This document shows positions 36,001 through 46,427 of a stretch of DNA of 64,000 nucleotides, piece after piece. Both the position numbers and the translations under genes were made by a program. Under the pieces are notes generated by a model. That model ran no database searches, was not told the DNA's origin, and saw nothing but the letters and a program-made list of their open reading frames with translations. The DNA comes from Crotalaria pallida (Eukaryota; Streptophyta; Magnoliopsida; Fabales; Fabaceae), in NCBI GenBank assembly GCA_037953625.1, contig CM075650.1:149821206-149885205 (forward strand), written 5' to 3'. Each line of letters begins with the position of its first letter. Position 1 is the stretch's first letter.

Positions 36001-37832
36001 ACCTGTATAAGGATTTCCTTCAAAGGGACACAGCACCACCATCGGCCCCCTTATCTAATGTGGAGGCATCTTCTTCCAATACTATAGCTCCAGTTACTGA
36101 CACATCCACAACCTATCAAAATGTGCAAACTGTGGCAGCAGCAGTTATGCCATCAAAGGTATTCTTTTTTATACAATTGGAAATGTTAATTTTTTTTTTA
36201 TTTTTTTTTATAAATAAATAAACAGTGCTATTTCTCATTCGATGTTATCCACCTTCACCTACTTTTGTTTAAAAGGTGGTTTTTGGGATATTTATTAATT
36301 ATCTTTATTATATATTTATTGTCTTCCCTGTATTGAGTAAAGTTGTTTCAACCATAACCATTGTTAGATTAAATGATTTAATGAACCCATAATTGTTATC
36401 CAATAAACAAGTGTTTTTTCAGGGAAAAAAAAATCACGTATATTTTTTGCTATGTTTTTTAAGTGATCTTTACTATCTTAAATATTCCCTACAAATTTGG
36501 GAGCCAAATCCTGTCATAAGACGACAGCTTGGGCCAAATTACAGACAATATTATTTAAAGGGTGACCTGTTATTGCACAAGGTCCCACCTTGTGGGGTAT
36601 GAGAATGGTAGATATACATAGCCTTAACCCTGCGCATGCGGAGAGGCTATTTCTCAGATTTGAACCCGTGACCTCCAAGTCACAAGGCAGCAACCCAGCT
36701 GTTGCTCCGAGACTCACTTTATTTGAAGGAAAAAACTTACTCTTGTTTATTTTCAGAAGGAAACTGGAGGATCTAGCACTGAGGCAGGGAAGCAGAAAGA
36801 CAATGACCGCCGCGATGATGTGCCAAGTGGTTTAAATAGGTAAGTGTCCTTACCATATTTCATGACAAGATTTATATTTTAGTTTAAAATCACTTCTTCA
36901 GTAGGGTGATGTGGAAACTAAGATACTGTTTTCTTTCTCCCCATCCCCCCTTCTAATGCGTTTTTCCCCCTTTTTTCTTTTTTCTTTTGTGCTTGTTAGA
37001 ATCACCGTGCCACTTGTCACAAGGAGCATTCTTGAAGTTGTTATACCGGAGTATGCGGTTCCAAAGCTTATAGCAAGATCCAAAAGCAAGCTTGCACAGA
37101 TAAGTGAGGTATGTGTCATTAGCTCTTTCAATGGATTCTGAAGTGCTAAAATAGACATTTTTATACCAAGCAATTAGTGCCTTAAAATGTCATGCTTATT
37201 TTTTATGTTAGCATCTTCCCTATGACATCATCGAGGAGATTTATCCCCCTATTCTGTGAGCAAGTTAGTCTCTTAGAACAAGAATTACAGACCTTGTTTT
37301 TTCAAGATTCGTGAGTTGATATACTTGCAGATCGTATCTAGATCATACTTAATTTATTTTTAATTTCTCGATTTAGCTTCCAAAATGAAAAGCAAAATCC
37401 TTAACCTTATTAACTTTCTAACTTTTTCTTCTCTCAGATCTAAAATTCTGGAATTATTATCATCATCATCATTATCATTAGTATTATTTTAATTACTTTC
37501 CAATCCTTAATTGAATAGACACCATGTATTTCTCCTTATGTTTTGATGTTTTGATTTGAGCAGTTGTCTGGAGCAAATGTAACTCTTGTAGAGGATAGAC
37601 CTGATGTGACAGAGAAAATTATTCAGATATCTGGTACTCCAGAACAGGCAGAGAGAGCCCAGAGCTTACTCCAGGGATTTATTTTGAGCAGTAAGTCCTC
37701 TCTCAATGTGTTGGGTCTGGTTATGTTTATTCTCATGCATACATCAGTCTTATTGGTTCTTAAACACTACTGTCTTCATGTAAATCAAAATGACGTATCT
37801 TTGTTTTCGCAGCACAAGAAGACGGCCCTTAA
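33053..37832 (+). CDS. HEN4-like RNA-binding protein with five KH domains
   Basis: Nuclear KH-domain RNA-binding protein of the plant HEN4/PCBP-like group; Arabidopsis HEN4 acts in AGAMOUS pre-mRNA processing, but the target here is unknown. Exons: 33053-33712, 34423-34887, 35123-35371, 35937-36158, 36757-36839, 37000-37108, 37564-37690, 37813-37832; all GT-AG, joined frame open, 644 aa ending STQEDGP. The N-terminus is Arg/Tyr/Gly-rich. KH1 about 62-138 (GKSG at 76-79), KH2 about 168-240 (GKGG at 182-185), KH3 about 322-395 (GESD at 338-341), KH4 about 408-480 (GKDA at 422-425), KH5 about 561-637 (no GxxG; ARSKSK instead). Only KH1 and KH2 keep the classical GxxG loop with its basic residue. 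Intron 4 holds an Au SINE. The coding start is G+C-rich (NNC/NNG codons), unlike later exons. Confidence 0.93.
36561..36718 (-). mobile_element. Au-type SINE in intron 4 of the KH gene
   Basis: The minus strand reads gagtctcggagcaacagctg, then the B box ggtcacgggttcaaatctg, then gccttaaggct-like and ccccacaaggtgggacctt blocks characteristic of plant Au SINEs, ending near ggtcaccc. Flanks ttatttaaag (36551-36560) and ttatttgaag (36719-36728) match at 9 of 10. The element ends only about 38 bases before the exon 5 acceptor. Confidence 0.85.
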
Positions 37833-38543
37833 GCGATGGGCATGCCGGAAGCTGGCTAGACAAAAGTTACATTGTTTTATTGTCTGGGGCATTTTGTTAC
37901 ATGCACCAATTGGTTTTTCCTATGTTTACAAGATTGTTGTCGCCTAGAGTTGGATTTTTTTGTCTATGGGAGAAGCATTCCTATGTAAATGTTGTACTAA
38001 TAGAGCTTCTTTTTTTAGTTGTTTTATTAGTATTAGTATTTTCAGCAAGTGCGGGGGTGCAACTGTTGACTACCCTGGATGGTGGTTTCTTGGTTGACAT
38101 GGTATTTTATCTGAGTATAAGACATCATTTTATTTATGAGTAAGACATCAAAACTTTTCATCAAGGATGAATAGGGAGCTTTTTCCCCGCTCTCTATCAC
38201 TACAAAACCTTGCACGCTCCTAGTTCATCCTCCAGAATGCATGTACCAAGAAAATCCCTATTATACGAAAAGCATGCATTTTCAGGAGAATATGGTTTTT
38301 CATCTATTTCCCACCAGCAGCAGGGATTGGAATTTTGCAACCTAATTTTGGGTTGTTACTATGAAATCTAATGTTTATCAATAATATTTTGCCAATTAAT
38401 ATACAATTGTTAAGTCATTTTTTAAAAAGTCAAAATTGCATACATATTAGGTAGTAAAATATCATTGATCCAATATTAAATTATATAACAATAATTCAAA
38501 ATTAGGTTGCATGTTAGAAATATTTGGGTATGATACCCACACA
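37833..38543 (+). other. 3' UTR and downstream flank of the KH gene
   Basis: The first ~300 bases after the stop are T-rich and probably 3' UTR. The remainder is A+T-rich with no gene seen. Confidence 0.45.
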
Positions 38544-38568
38544 TATGTGAATTTACAAAAATAACCCC

Positions 38569-39335
38569 CAATACAAAGGTCTAGTCCTTGGGGAGGGCCT
38601 TGAGGGCGATCGCTAGGGCCCAAAAATTTTAGAGGTTTATAAATTTTTTTGATGGTACTTATACTTTTAGAAAAAAAAAATTTAATAGTTACATGTTTTT
38701 TTTTCCTTTCACTTAATGGTATTTAGTATAGTATCTTAATATTTGTTCACTTGACTTAGAGATAGGTGAACTGTGGTTAAAAAAAAAAAGAGATAGGTGA
38801 ACTGATTAGCTTTATTTTTATATCTCACTCCTTCCGTCCCTAAAGATAACACCATTTTAAAAATCTTTAAGTCCATATTTATATGACCTTATATCAATTT
38901 TTAATGACAATTAAATATTTTTATTCACAAATATCCCTATTTACTCAATTTTTTTAGATTCTCAATAACACTGATAAGGGTAGTTGCGAAAAAAAAAATC
39001 AGATGTTCACATTTCCAATACCATTAACTAAATTAATCAACATTCTTAATAGACATGATTTTTAACCAAAAGGGTCTCATATATAAAGTTGGAAGGATTA
39101 ACGTGAAAAATGGTTTTTATTATCTTTTTAATTAATAATTTTTTATATTTTTTATCTCTATTTTATTTAATACCTATTTTTATTATTGATTGTTATCATT
39201 GTTTTAATTTATTAAACATATAAATACTCCATATTTTAATTGATTTAATTTTAATTTTTTTAATGAATTAGGCCCCCAAAATTTGTTCTGTCCTAGAGCC
39301 CAAAATAATTTAGGATAGGCCTGCCCAATAAACAT
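38569..39335. mobile_element. 767-bp insertion flanked by 25-base direct repeats
   Basis: The same 25 bases (starting tatgtgaatttacaaaaat) occur at 38544-38568 and 39336-39360. The material between begins with a G/C-rich end (aggtctagtccttggggagg...agggcccaaaaa) and ends with ggcccccaaaatttgttc...agcccaaaataatttagg, giving partly inverted termini. It is non-coding and contains a Stowaway copy. The direct repeats may be a long target duplication or the trace of an unequal exchange. Confidence 0.6.
38823..39098. mobile_element. Stowaway MITE
   Basis: The ends TCTCACTCCTTCCGTCC and TTGGAAGGAT lie between TA dinucleotides. The interior resembles the copy at 51835-52102 (attctcaata...ggggtag; attaattaaatc-like blocks). 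Nested in the 767-bp insertion. Confidence 0.75.
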
Positions 39336-39840
39336 TATGTGAATTTACAAAAATAACCCCAAGGCTCTCTCTCACACACACATATATGAGATAACTTCCC
39401 CCATTTTACCCAAACTCATCTATGTGTTGTGTTGTCGCCGTCACTTGGACTGAAACCCTAAATGTGAGATGTGATGGATTACGACATTTCATTGTTGCTA
39501 TCATTGTTGAATGCTTTAAAAGCCATACCAACGTTAACCTTGAATTATTATCGATCTTATTGTCCTGCTGGATGCTTGGTTTTTGGTTCATTCGATCTCA
39601 AATCATGTTTCATCACATAGTCTCGACCTTCAACTGCACGACACACAACATAGTCACGAAGGTACACTCTTCTATGGTCCCATTTAATTTTAATTTTTTT
39701 ACTCGCCATTGTGATCTGGAAATATGAATCTCCATTTAACCTAACACGCCTATTCTCAAATATCATGTTTTTATCGAAAAAAAGTGTTTTTTTGTTTAAT
39801 AATAAGGGATTTTCTCAAATATTTTCATCTTCTTACCCAA
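39336..39840 (+). repeat. Segmental duplication, copy 1 (uninterrupted)
   Basis: About 500 bases (atgtgaatttacaaaaataac... to ...cttcttacccaaacac) recur at 40490-42440, where the second copy is broken by two insertions. Conserved blocks include gttgtgttgtcgccgtc, ctgctggatgcttggttttt, ggtcccatttaattttaatt and aataagggattttctcaaat. There is no open frame of note. The copies are about 85% identical by eye. Confidence 0.82.
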
Positions 39841-40489
39841 ACACTTATTCTTTTATTTTTGTATTTTCTGGAAAATGATGTCATTTTACCACCTTAACGT
39901 GCCACGTATGATTGTCGTTAACGTCTTTACACGGTTCCGAGAGCCAAAGACGAACGTGCATAACGATTTACAAATTCAAGGACTTGGTGCATGTTTGGTA
40001 AAGCTTAAAGATTGAGGTTTTAGCTTTTTTTTTTAAATAATCTATTTCATAAATCAAGGAGATATTTGGCATCAAGATTAAATTATAAAAGAGAGATTAT
40101 TTTTTTTTTAAAAAAAAGCTAAAACTCCAAGATCTATTTTTGAGTTTTTTTTATTAATTATTTTTTCTCACTCAACTTTACTTCGTTTTTTACACAATCC
40201 AAACGAAACAGATTAACATAAATATACTTTTTTAAATTAAGATAACTAAACATAAACAAATTTTAATTTTAACATATTATAATCGTAATAGATTAAATCT
40301 TGATAAATATAACCATAATCTAGTTTTTTTCAGCTATATCAAATACAGACTTAAAAAATCATTTTTTCTCGTAATTCTCGAGACTAAAGTGAATGTTGAG
40401 TGTAAATTCGGGAACCAAATTGACAATTTAGTCGATTTTTAAAAGCTCGATACTTTATAGGAGGCAAACATTGGTATATGATACCTTTA
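39841..40489. other. Spacer between duplication copies
   Basis: A+T-rich. It contains 'ctttacacggttccgagagc' and 'ctcgagactaaagtgaatg' stretches at its ends that look like remains of a 'ttagtccc'-type MITE. No gene is seen. Confidence 0.35.
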
Positions 40490-40620
40490 CACATTATGTA
40501 AATTTACAGAAATACCCCATTATTTTTACCCTAACCCATCTCTGTGTTGTGTTCTTACCGTCGCTTCAACTGAAACCCTTAATGTGAGATGTGTTGAACG
40601 AAGATGCCTTATTGTTGTAT

Positions 40621-41334
40621 CTATGAAGCTCTGATACTTAATACAACACGGATACGGGGATACGAGAATTTTTGAAAATTTAAGATACGACATGGCATAG
40701 GATACGTTTACAAATTATATATATATATATATATATAATTTAAAAAAGATATTGTACATTGTTAATTTTCATTCATATTGTTATTAATTCAAAATGACAT
40801 TAGTACATATATAATTATAATGATCAAAATTTAGAGAAGATAGATGGTGCACCGACAGTATAAAGTTCTTTAACACAATCAATTCATCATTCACCGTTCG
40901 TTTATATTACTTTTATCTAAAAGTTGACGATCATAAACACATGAATAGTGGATGATGGACTAATGATGCAAAAAACTTTACATCATCAGTGCACACTCAT
41001 TAATCTCTACAATTTATTAAAAGACATAAAAAGGGTTATTTATCTTATAAAAAATACTAATTAAAAAGTTACTTTTAAAATAATAATAATTATTACAAAG
41101 TTCAAAGTAAAATCAAAAAAGTATCTGGGAAGTATCGAAAAAGTATCAGGGAGTATCGGGAAGTATCTGAGAAGTATCCTAAAATTAAAGTAATTTAAAA
41201 AAAAATAATTAAAATTAAATAAAAAATAATTGGATACTTTTGGGACACGTATCAGGAAATGTCGTACGCATATTGGTATCGGATACGGATACGACATGGA
41301 TACTTTTCTATTTTTGGAGTATCGGGGCTTATAG
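40621..41334 (+). mobile_element. hAT-like element, copy A (inverted partner of copy B)
   Basis: 714 bp. The left end ctatgaagctctgatact and the right end (inverted) ctatgaagccccgatact form TIRs of about 18 bases. Both termini are rich in gtatc/gatac words (ggatacggatacgacatgg). The interior is A+T-rich and non-coding, with a (TA)n tract near the left end. The flanks tgttgtat / gttgttat give only an imperfect duplication. Confidence 0.82.
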
Positions 41335-41457
41335 GTTGTTATCGTTGTTGAACACGTTAAAAGGCATACCATCGTTAGCCTTGAACTGTTATCAACCTTA
41401 TTGTGTTGCTGGATGCTTGGTTTTTGCTTTATTTGGTCTCAAATCATGCCACATAAC

Positions 41458-42043
41458 CTATGAAGCCCCAATACTTCAAAAATGGAAAAGTATCCATGTC
41501 GTATCCGTGTTCGATACCGATACGCGTATGATATTTTCCGATACGTGTCTCAAAAGTATCCGATTATTTTTTATTTAATTTTAATTATTTTTTTAAAAAA
41601 ATTACTTTTAGGATCTTCTCATATACTTCCCGATACTCCCTGATACTTTTTCGATACTTCCCAGATACTTTTTTGATTTTACTTTGAATTTTGTAATAAT
41701 TATTATTATTTTAAAAGTAATTTTTTAATTAGTATTTTTAATAAGATAAATAACCCTTTTTATGTCCTTTAAATTGTGGAGATTAATGAGTGTTCACTGT
41801 TGATGTAAAGTTTTTTCATCATTAGTCCATCATCCACTGTTCATGTGTTTATGATCGTCGACTTTTAGATAAAAGTAATATAAACGAATAGTGAATGTTG
41901 AATTGATTGTGTTAAAGAACTTTATATTGTCGGTGCACCATCTATTTTCTCTAAATTGTGATCATTATAATTATATATGTACTAATGTCATTTTGAATTA
42001 ATAACAATATGAATGAAAATTAACAATGTACAATATCTTTTTT

Positions 42044-42091
<48 letters not shown>

Positions 42092-42197
42092 GTAAACGTA
42101 TCCTATGTCGTATCGTATCTTAAATTTTCAAAAATTCTCATATACCCGTATCCATGTCGTATTGTATCCGTGTTGTATTAAGTATCGAGCTTCATAG
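41458..42197 (-). mobile_element. hAT-like element, copy B (reverse orientation)
   Basis: 740 bp, the reverse complement of copy A over its whole length with high identity; the (TA)n tract is longer. The perfect 8-base duplication cacataac at 41450-41457 and 42198-42205 identifies a hAT insertion. Only 123 bases of host sequence separate it from copy A. Confidence 0.9.
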
Positions 42198-42440
42198 CAC
42201 ATAACATAGTCTCAACCTTGAACTGCAACGACTCACAACATAATCATGAAGGTACACTACTCCTTTATGGTCCCATTTAATTTTAATTTTTTTACTCTTC
42301 ATTGTGATTTGAAAATATGAATCTTCGTTTACCCTTACACGCCAATTCTCAAGTATCATGCTTTTATGAAAAACATTGTATTTTTGTTTAACAATAAGGG
42401 GTTCTCTCAAATATTTTTCATCTTCATACCTAAAAAGTTA

Positions 42441-43474
42441 TTTTTCTGTTGATGGAGTGTGTATTTGCTGAATATATTATTGTTTTCCTTTTCCCGAACC
42501 TACCTATTCTTCCGTTGAGGGGATGAGTATTTGCGAATTTAATTTTATCATTTTTCTCTAGCTTATGTATCATGTAAAATCATGAGGGAGTATATTTTTG
42601 TTGAACCTAATTTGTTATTGCTAATCACTAATAGACAATAATATTTTACCTATGCATCTAACTTATCTGGGGTAAGGAGGATGAAGAAATACCCACTAAT
42701 ACTCATATTTTTTGTCAAACCAACAGGTGAAATATGTAGCAGCTATATACCCTTGCGAGTATGGAGGGGGCGTGAGTGCCTGTTTTCATCTATGATACGA
42801 GAGAGAGGTAAGCACTACTCATACGTCATACCTGCCTTGTTGCCATGCATTCATATTCATATTAACCAACAACAATATTAAGCCCAAAATTACATTGATC
42901 TCATTTTGAATTTTAACTATTATATATTGATATTTTCTTTTTTAAAAAAATACATTTACCCTTCTCGAGATTCAATTAGTATTACACTTGCTTGATTGTA
43001 ATTATATTGATTTCAAAGGTTATAGAATATTTTGAAATAAAAGGAATACTGAAATATTTTACTTCTCGATAGTGAAATAAATGAAAATAGTATTTTTTTT
43101 AAATTTTTTTTAAATTTTTTTTTACATATCTAAGTATTTGTGATTGGACATTGCCAAGAACCAAACCGTGATTTTTTGTGATTACATATTTTTCTAAGTA
43201 AGATTCAACTAGATTTTTTCTCAATTCTCCCCAAAACTTCGAGCTTTTAAAACAAAAATCTTAAAGCCAACTCAATGTTTGTTAAGAATGATCAAAGCCA
43301 ATGTGTCACTCTATTTGCAATCTTTTCAATATTGCTAACTCCAATATTTTCAACAACGCATTTGTATTTGAAATTTTCTTGTCACACATGAGGTCAAAGG
43401 GGTTTTCCAATTCAAGTTTTTGGGTCTTCTTACTTTTTTTTGGTCTTTTTATACTTAGCTTTAAAGGTTGAGAG
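42441..43474. other. Intergenic, no gene seen
   Basis: A+T-rich. Short open frames (e.g. 42681-42881) have no domain or codon character to support them. Confidence 0.35.
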
Positions 43475-43527
43475 TAAGCAAATCCCAAATTTTAATAAGT
43501 ACTTTAATCCTTTCAAACATGCACACA

Positions 43528-43574
<47 letters not shown>

Positions 43575-44690
43575 GTTTTGAGCGTTTGTTTCATAGTTTA
43601 TTAAGGCAACAAATTAGAATACAAGGAATATTAAAAAAAATGGGTTAAAGCATAAGAGAATGCAAGATGAACTCTCTCCTAAAAGGTTAAGCATTGAAGT
43701 AGTGAGATGTGAAAGGAAGTATGAGTCTTTTGTGTAACCTTGTTATAATGTCCCCTTTATCGTTGTATTGGATAAGATTGGTATCAGATTTATTTCCGAA
43801 GTTATGTTTTGATTAATTCATTTGACATGTTAATTTCTTGGTTTTTTAAGGAATTATTGTATGAATAAAGCAATTCAAAATTTCGAAAATAACTTTAATC
43901 TTATTTCTTTCACCAATACATGGGCTACCCTATAATTAGATAACAAGATTACACAAAAGTCTCATATTTCCTATCATTGCTCAGTACTTCAGAGCATAAC
44001 TACCTCTCAGCTTAGAGTTCATCTTATAATACCTAGTGCTTCTCTGCAATAATGAAGTGCTCCTTGTATTCTCGGCTTTAGTTCGCCTCTTTTGCGCTTT
44101 TGAGGTTAAACTAATCCTAATTTTAATAATAGCTTCTATCACTTCAAACACACACAAACAAGGAAATATATGTTGTTTCGAGTCTTTGTTTCATATATAG
44201 GTTTTTTAGGGAGAAAATTAGAATACAAGAAACATTAAAAAAATATGGGTTGAAGCATAAGGGAATGCAAGATGGACTCTCACCTAAGAGGTTAGGCGTT
44301 GAAGTACTGAGTAATGACGAAAGGGAGTATGAGTTTTTAGTGTAACCTCTTTACGGTAGCCCCTTTACAGTTGTATTGGGGAAAATAAATACAAGAGTTA
44401 TTTTTTGAAATAATGTTTAACTTAATTCATTCGACATGTTAATTTCTTGGATTTTTAAGGAATTCATGAATAAATTAAGCAACACAAAATTTCGGAAATA
44501 ACTCTAATCTTATTTCTTTCAGCAACAAATTATGGGCTACCCTGTAGTCAGAAAACAAGACTACACAAAATCCTCATATTCCCTTTCATTGCTTAGTACT
44601 TCTTTGCCTATCCTCTTAACTGAGAGAGTTCATCTTACAACCCCCTCGTATTTCTCCTCAATGCTGAATGGTTCTTTGTATTCTCGGTTT
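43475..44690 (+). repeat. Tandem duplication of a ~610-base non-coding unit
   Basis: Unit 1 (about 43475-44096) and unit 2 (about 44097-44690) share long blocks in order: attagaatacaag, atgggtt[a/g]aagcataag, gaatgcaagatg, aggttaggcgttgaagta-like, cgacatgttaatttcttgg, aatttcggaaataact, tgggctaccctgtag and attctcggttttagttc. By eye they are about 80% identical. Unit 1 has gained a (TA)n tract at 43531-43571. No coding potential is seen. Confidence 0.82.
43531..43571. repeat. (TA)n microsatellite
   Basis: About 20 TA units in the first unit of the tandem duplication. Confidence 0.95.
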
Positions 44691-44727
44691 TAGTTCTAGT
44701 TCGTATTAGGTATAAAATATTTTTTAC

Positions 44728-45235
44728 CCCCCAACGTACTAGTAAAATTTGCAGATGACAAAGAAACTCTTTCTTATGCATGGATAATGAGTAGGAACTG
44801 AGGTTCATTTAACCGTGGTACGACTTGTTTGAAACAACTCCAATGACGAGTTTGATAAAATGGATGAAAAGTTTTTAAGGTGCTTTGTGTGACAAATGGT
44901 GGACACACTGTGGGCAAAGTATATATAAAATGTGGTGAATAATGAGAAGGAAACGGTGACAGTACTGAACAAGGTAGCAAACAAAGGTTTTGACTTGAGC
45001 ATCATTGAGAAAGGTCATGGAACAAAAAAGTCCTTGGTGCAAACTTTATTTGTACCCTGTTTTGGATGAGACTGCATTGGGTCCTCTTATGGATACTTTG
45101 TTAGATTTGAACTCTGCAATAAAGACATCGATTTTGATCTTGCAATAACAAAATACTAGTTATGTTGGGGACGATTTTGGGAAATTTGTGCATGCTTTCG
45201 GTACACAAAAGAGCTATGATTTCCATATGTTTCCA
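44728..45235 (+). pseudogene. Fragment of a CHX-type cation/H+ exchanger
   Basis: Broken reading frames match, in order, the cytosolic C-terminal region of plant CHX antiporters: NVLVKFADDKETLSYAWIMS (the 'GADDREALAYAxRM' region), then FDKMDEKFLR, NVVNNEKETVTVLN ('NxVxxGxETVxxI'), FDLSIIEKGHG ('DLxIVGRGHG') and LDETALGPLMDTLLDLNSAI followed by TSILILQ (the 'CPELGPIGDLLAS...SVLVxQ' region). In-frame stops after SRN and after ILILQ plus frame shifts show it is dead. No membrane domain is present, so this is a fragment of the last exon only. It lies just before the Mutator-like element upstream of the TPR gene. Confidence 0.75.
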
Positions 45236-45383
45236 TTCGCCTCGCATGAGTGTTACCTAAAAGTGAAAAACTTTTTCACTCGACAAGAAATTTTACACGT
45301 GAAATATTTTTATTTTTTTTATGATATTTTGGGGTTTTTAAAAAAAATAGGGCGGTTAACAAGTAATCAGGGGATAAAAAGTG

Positions 45384-46170
45384 GAGAAATTATTTTGCTA
45401 CTCTACTTATGTATAATGTGACCCCAATACTATAAAATATCTCAATTTTACCCTTTTTATTAAAATTTTTATTCATTCCATTTTGTTTCTTAATTTCTTC
45501 CCTTTTCCCTTTTCTTCTCTTTCCCCTCCACTCCAAAATCTTTTTCCCCTCTAAAACTCTTCATATCATCTAATGCCAAATTATCACGAAGTATATCTAA
45601 TGCCAAATTATATTCTATTTCTTTTTGAGAGATATTTAACATGATACCGAGTTTTTTGTGAATCTGTGAAACGCTAATGCCAAATTATCACGAAGTATCA
45701 AAGAAATGTGTTTATGTTTGTATTTCAATGAGACATATTATGAAGATGGAAGAACATGAATAAGCATAAAAGGTGTCTATTTGGAGGAGGAAGTAGGACT
45801 ATGATTTTTAGAAGTTATGACGAAAAGCTTTGAATCTCTTTCATACATACTCCACTATTGAAACGTTTCATGTTACTTCGTGGTTGTGAATTGGTTCTAC
45901 GACCAGAAAAAAAAACCAGGTCGTAAGCAACTCTTACGACTCAGTGTTTTTTTATATTTAACTTGAGGTTGTCAAATGTCAGGTCGTAAGGCAACCCAAA
46001 GTTTTTTTATATTTAAGTTGACGTCATAAGGTCGTAAGCACCCCTTACGACCTCAAATTAAATATACGAAAAACACTATGCCGTAAGGGTTACGACCTTA
46101 TATTTTTTAAAGGGTAAAATTGAGATATTTTATGACATTGTATATAAGTGTGGTGGCAAAATAATTTCTC
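45384..46170. mobile_element. Mutator-like TIR element immediately upstream of the TPR gene
   Basis: The left end (gagaaattattttgctac..., including aaaatatctcaattttaccc) is repeated inverted at the right end (to ctc at 46170), about 75 bases. Flanks aaaaagtg / aaaaaatg (7 of 8, low complexity) may be the duplication. Internally there are three copies of ctaatgccaaattatcacga-type repeat (about 45570, 45597, 45676) and several facing ggtcgtaag / cttacgacc palindromes (45915-46105). The architecture resembles the element at 4540-8588. It ends 155 bases before the TPR start codon. Confidence 0.75.
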
Positions 46171-46324
46171 AAAAAATGAACTCCCCTTAGGATACAGAGG
46201 AAGAAGGCCCAAGTTATTTAAGGAAGTGGCCCAATTGCAGGAACAAGCCGCGCATTATCCATTTCATTTCGTACCTTCGTTTGTTTCCGTTGCTAAGGTT
46301 TGTGTTTCTGAATTCTGTCAATCA

Positions 46325-46380
46325 ATGGAAGCTTCTTCCTTTCTTCTTCCCAATCCTTCCCACTCTTACACTCCATTCAG

Positions 46381-46427
<47 letters not shown>

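Larger units (their letters stand above)
40490..42440 (+). repeat. Segmental duplication, copy 2 (split by two hAT-like elements)
   Basis: Host segments at about 40490-40620, 41335-41457 and 42198-42440 align in order with copy 1 (39336-39840). Removing the two insertions at 40621-41334 and 41458-42197 restores the arrangement of copy 1, which serves as the empty-site reference. Confidence 0.82.
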
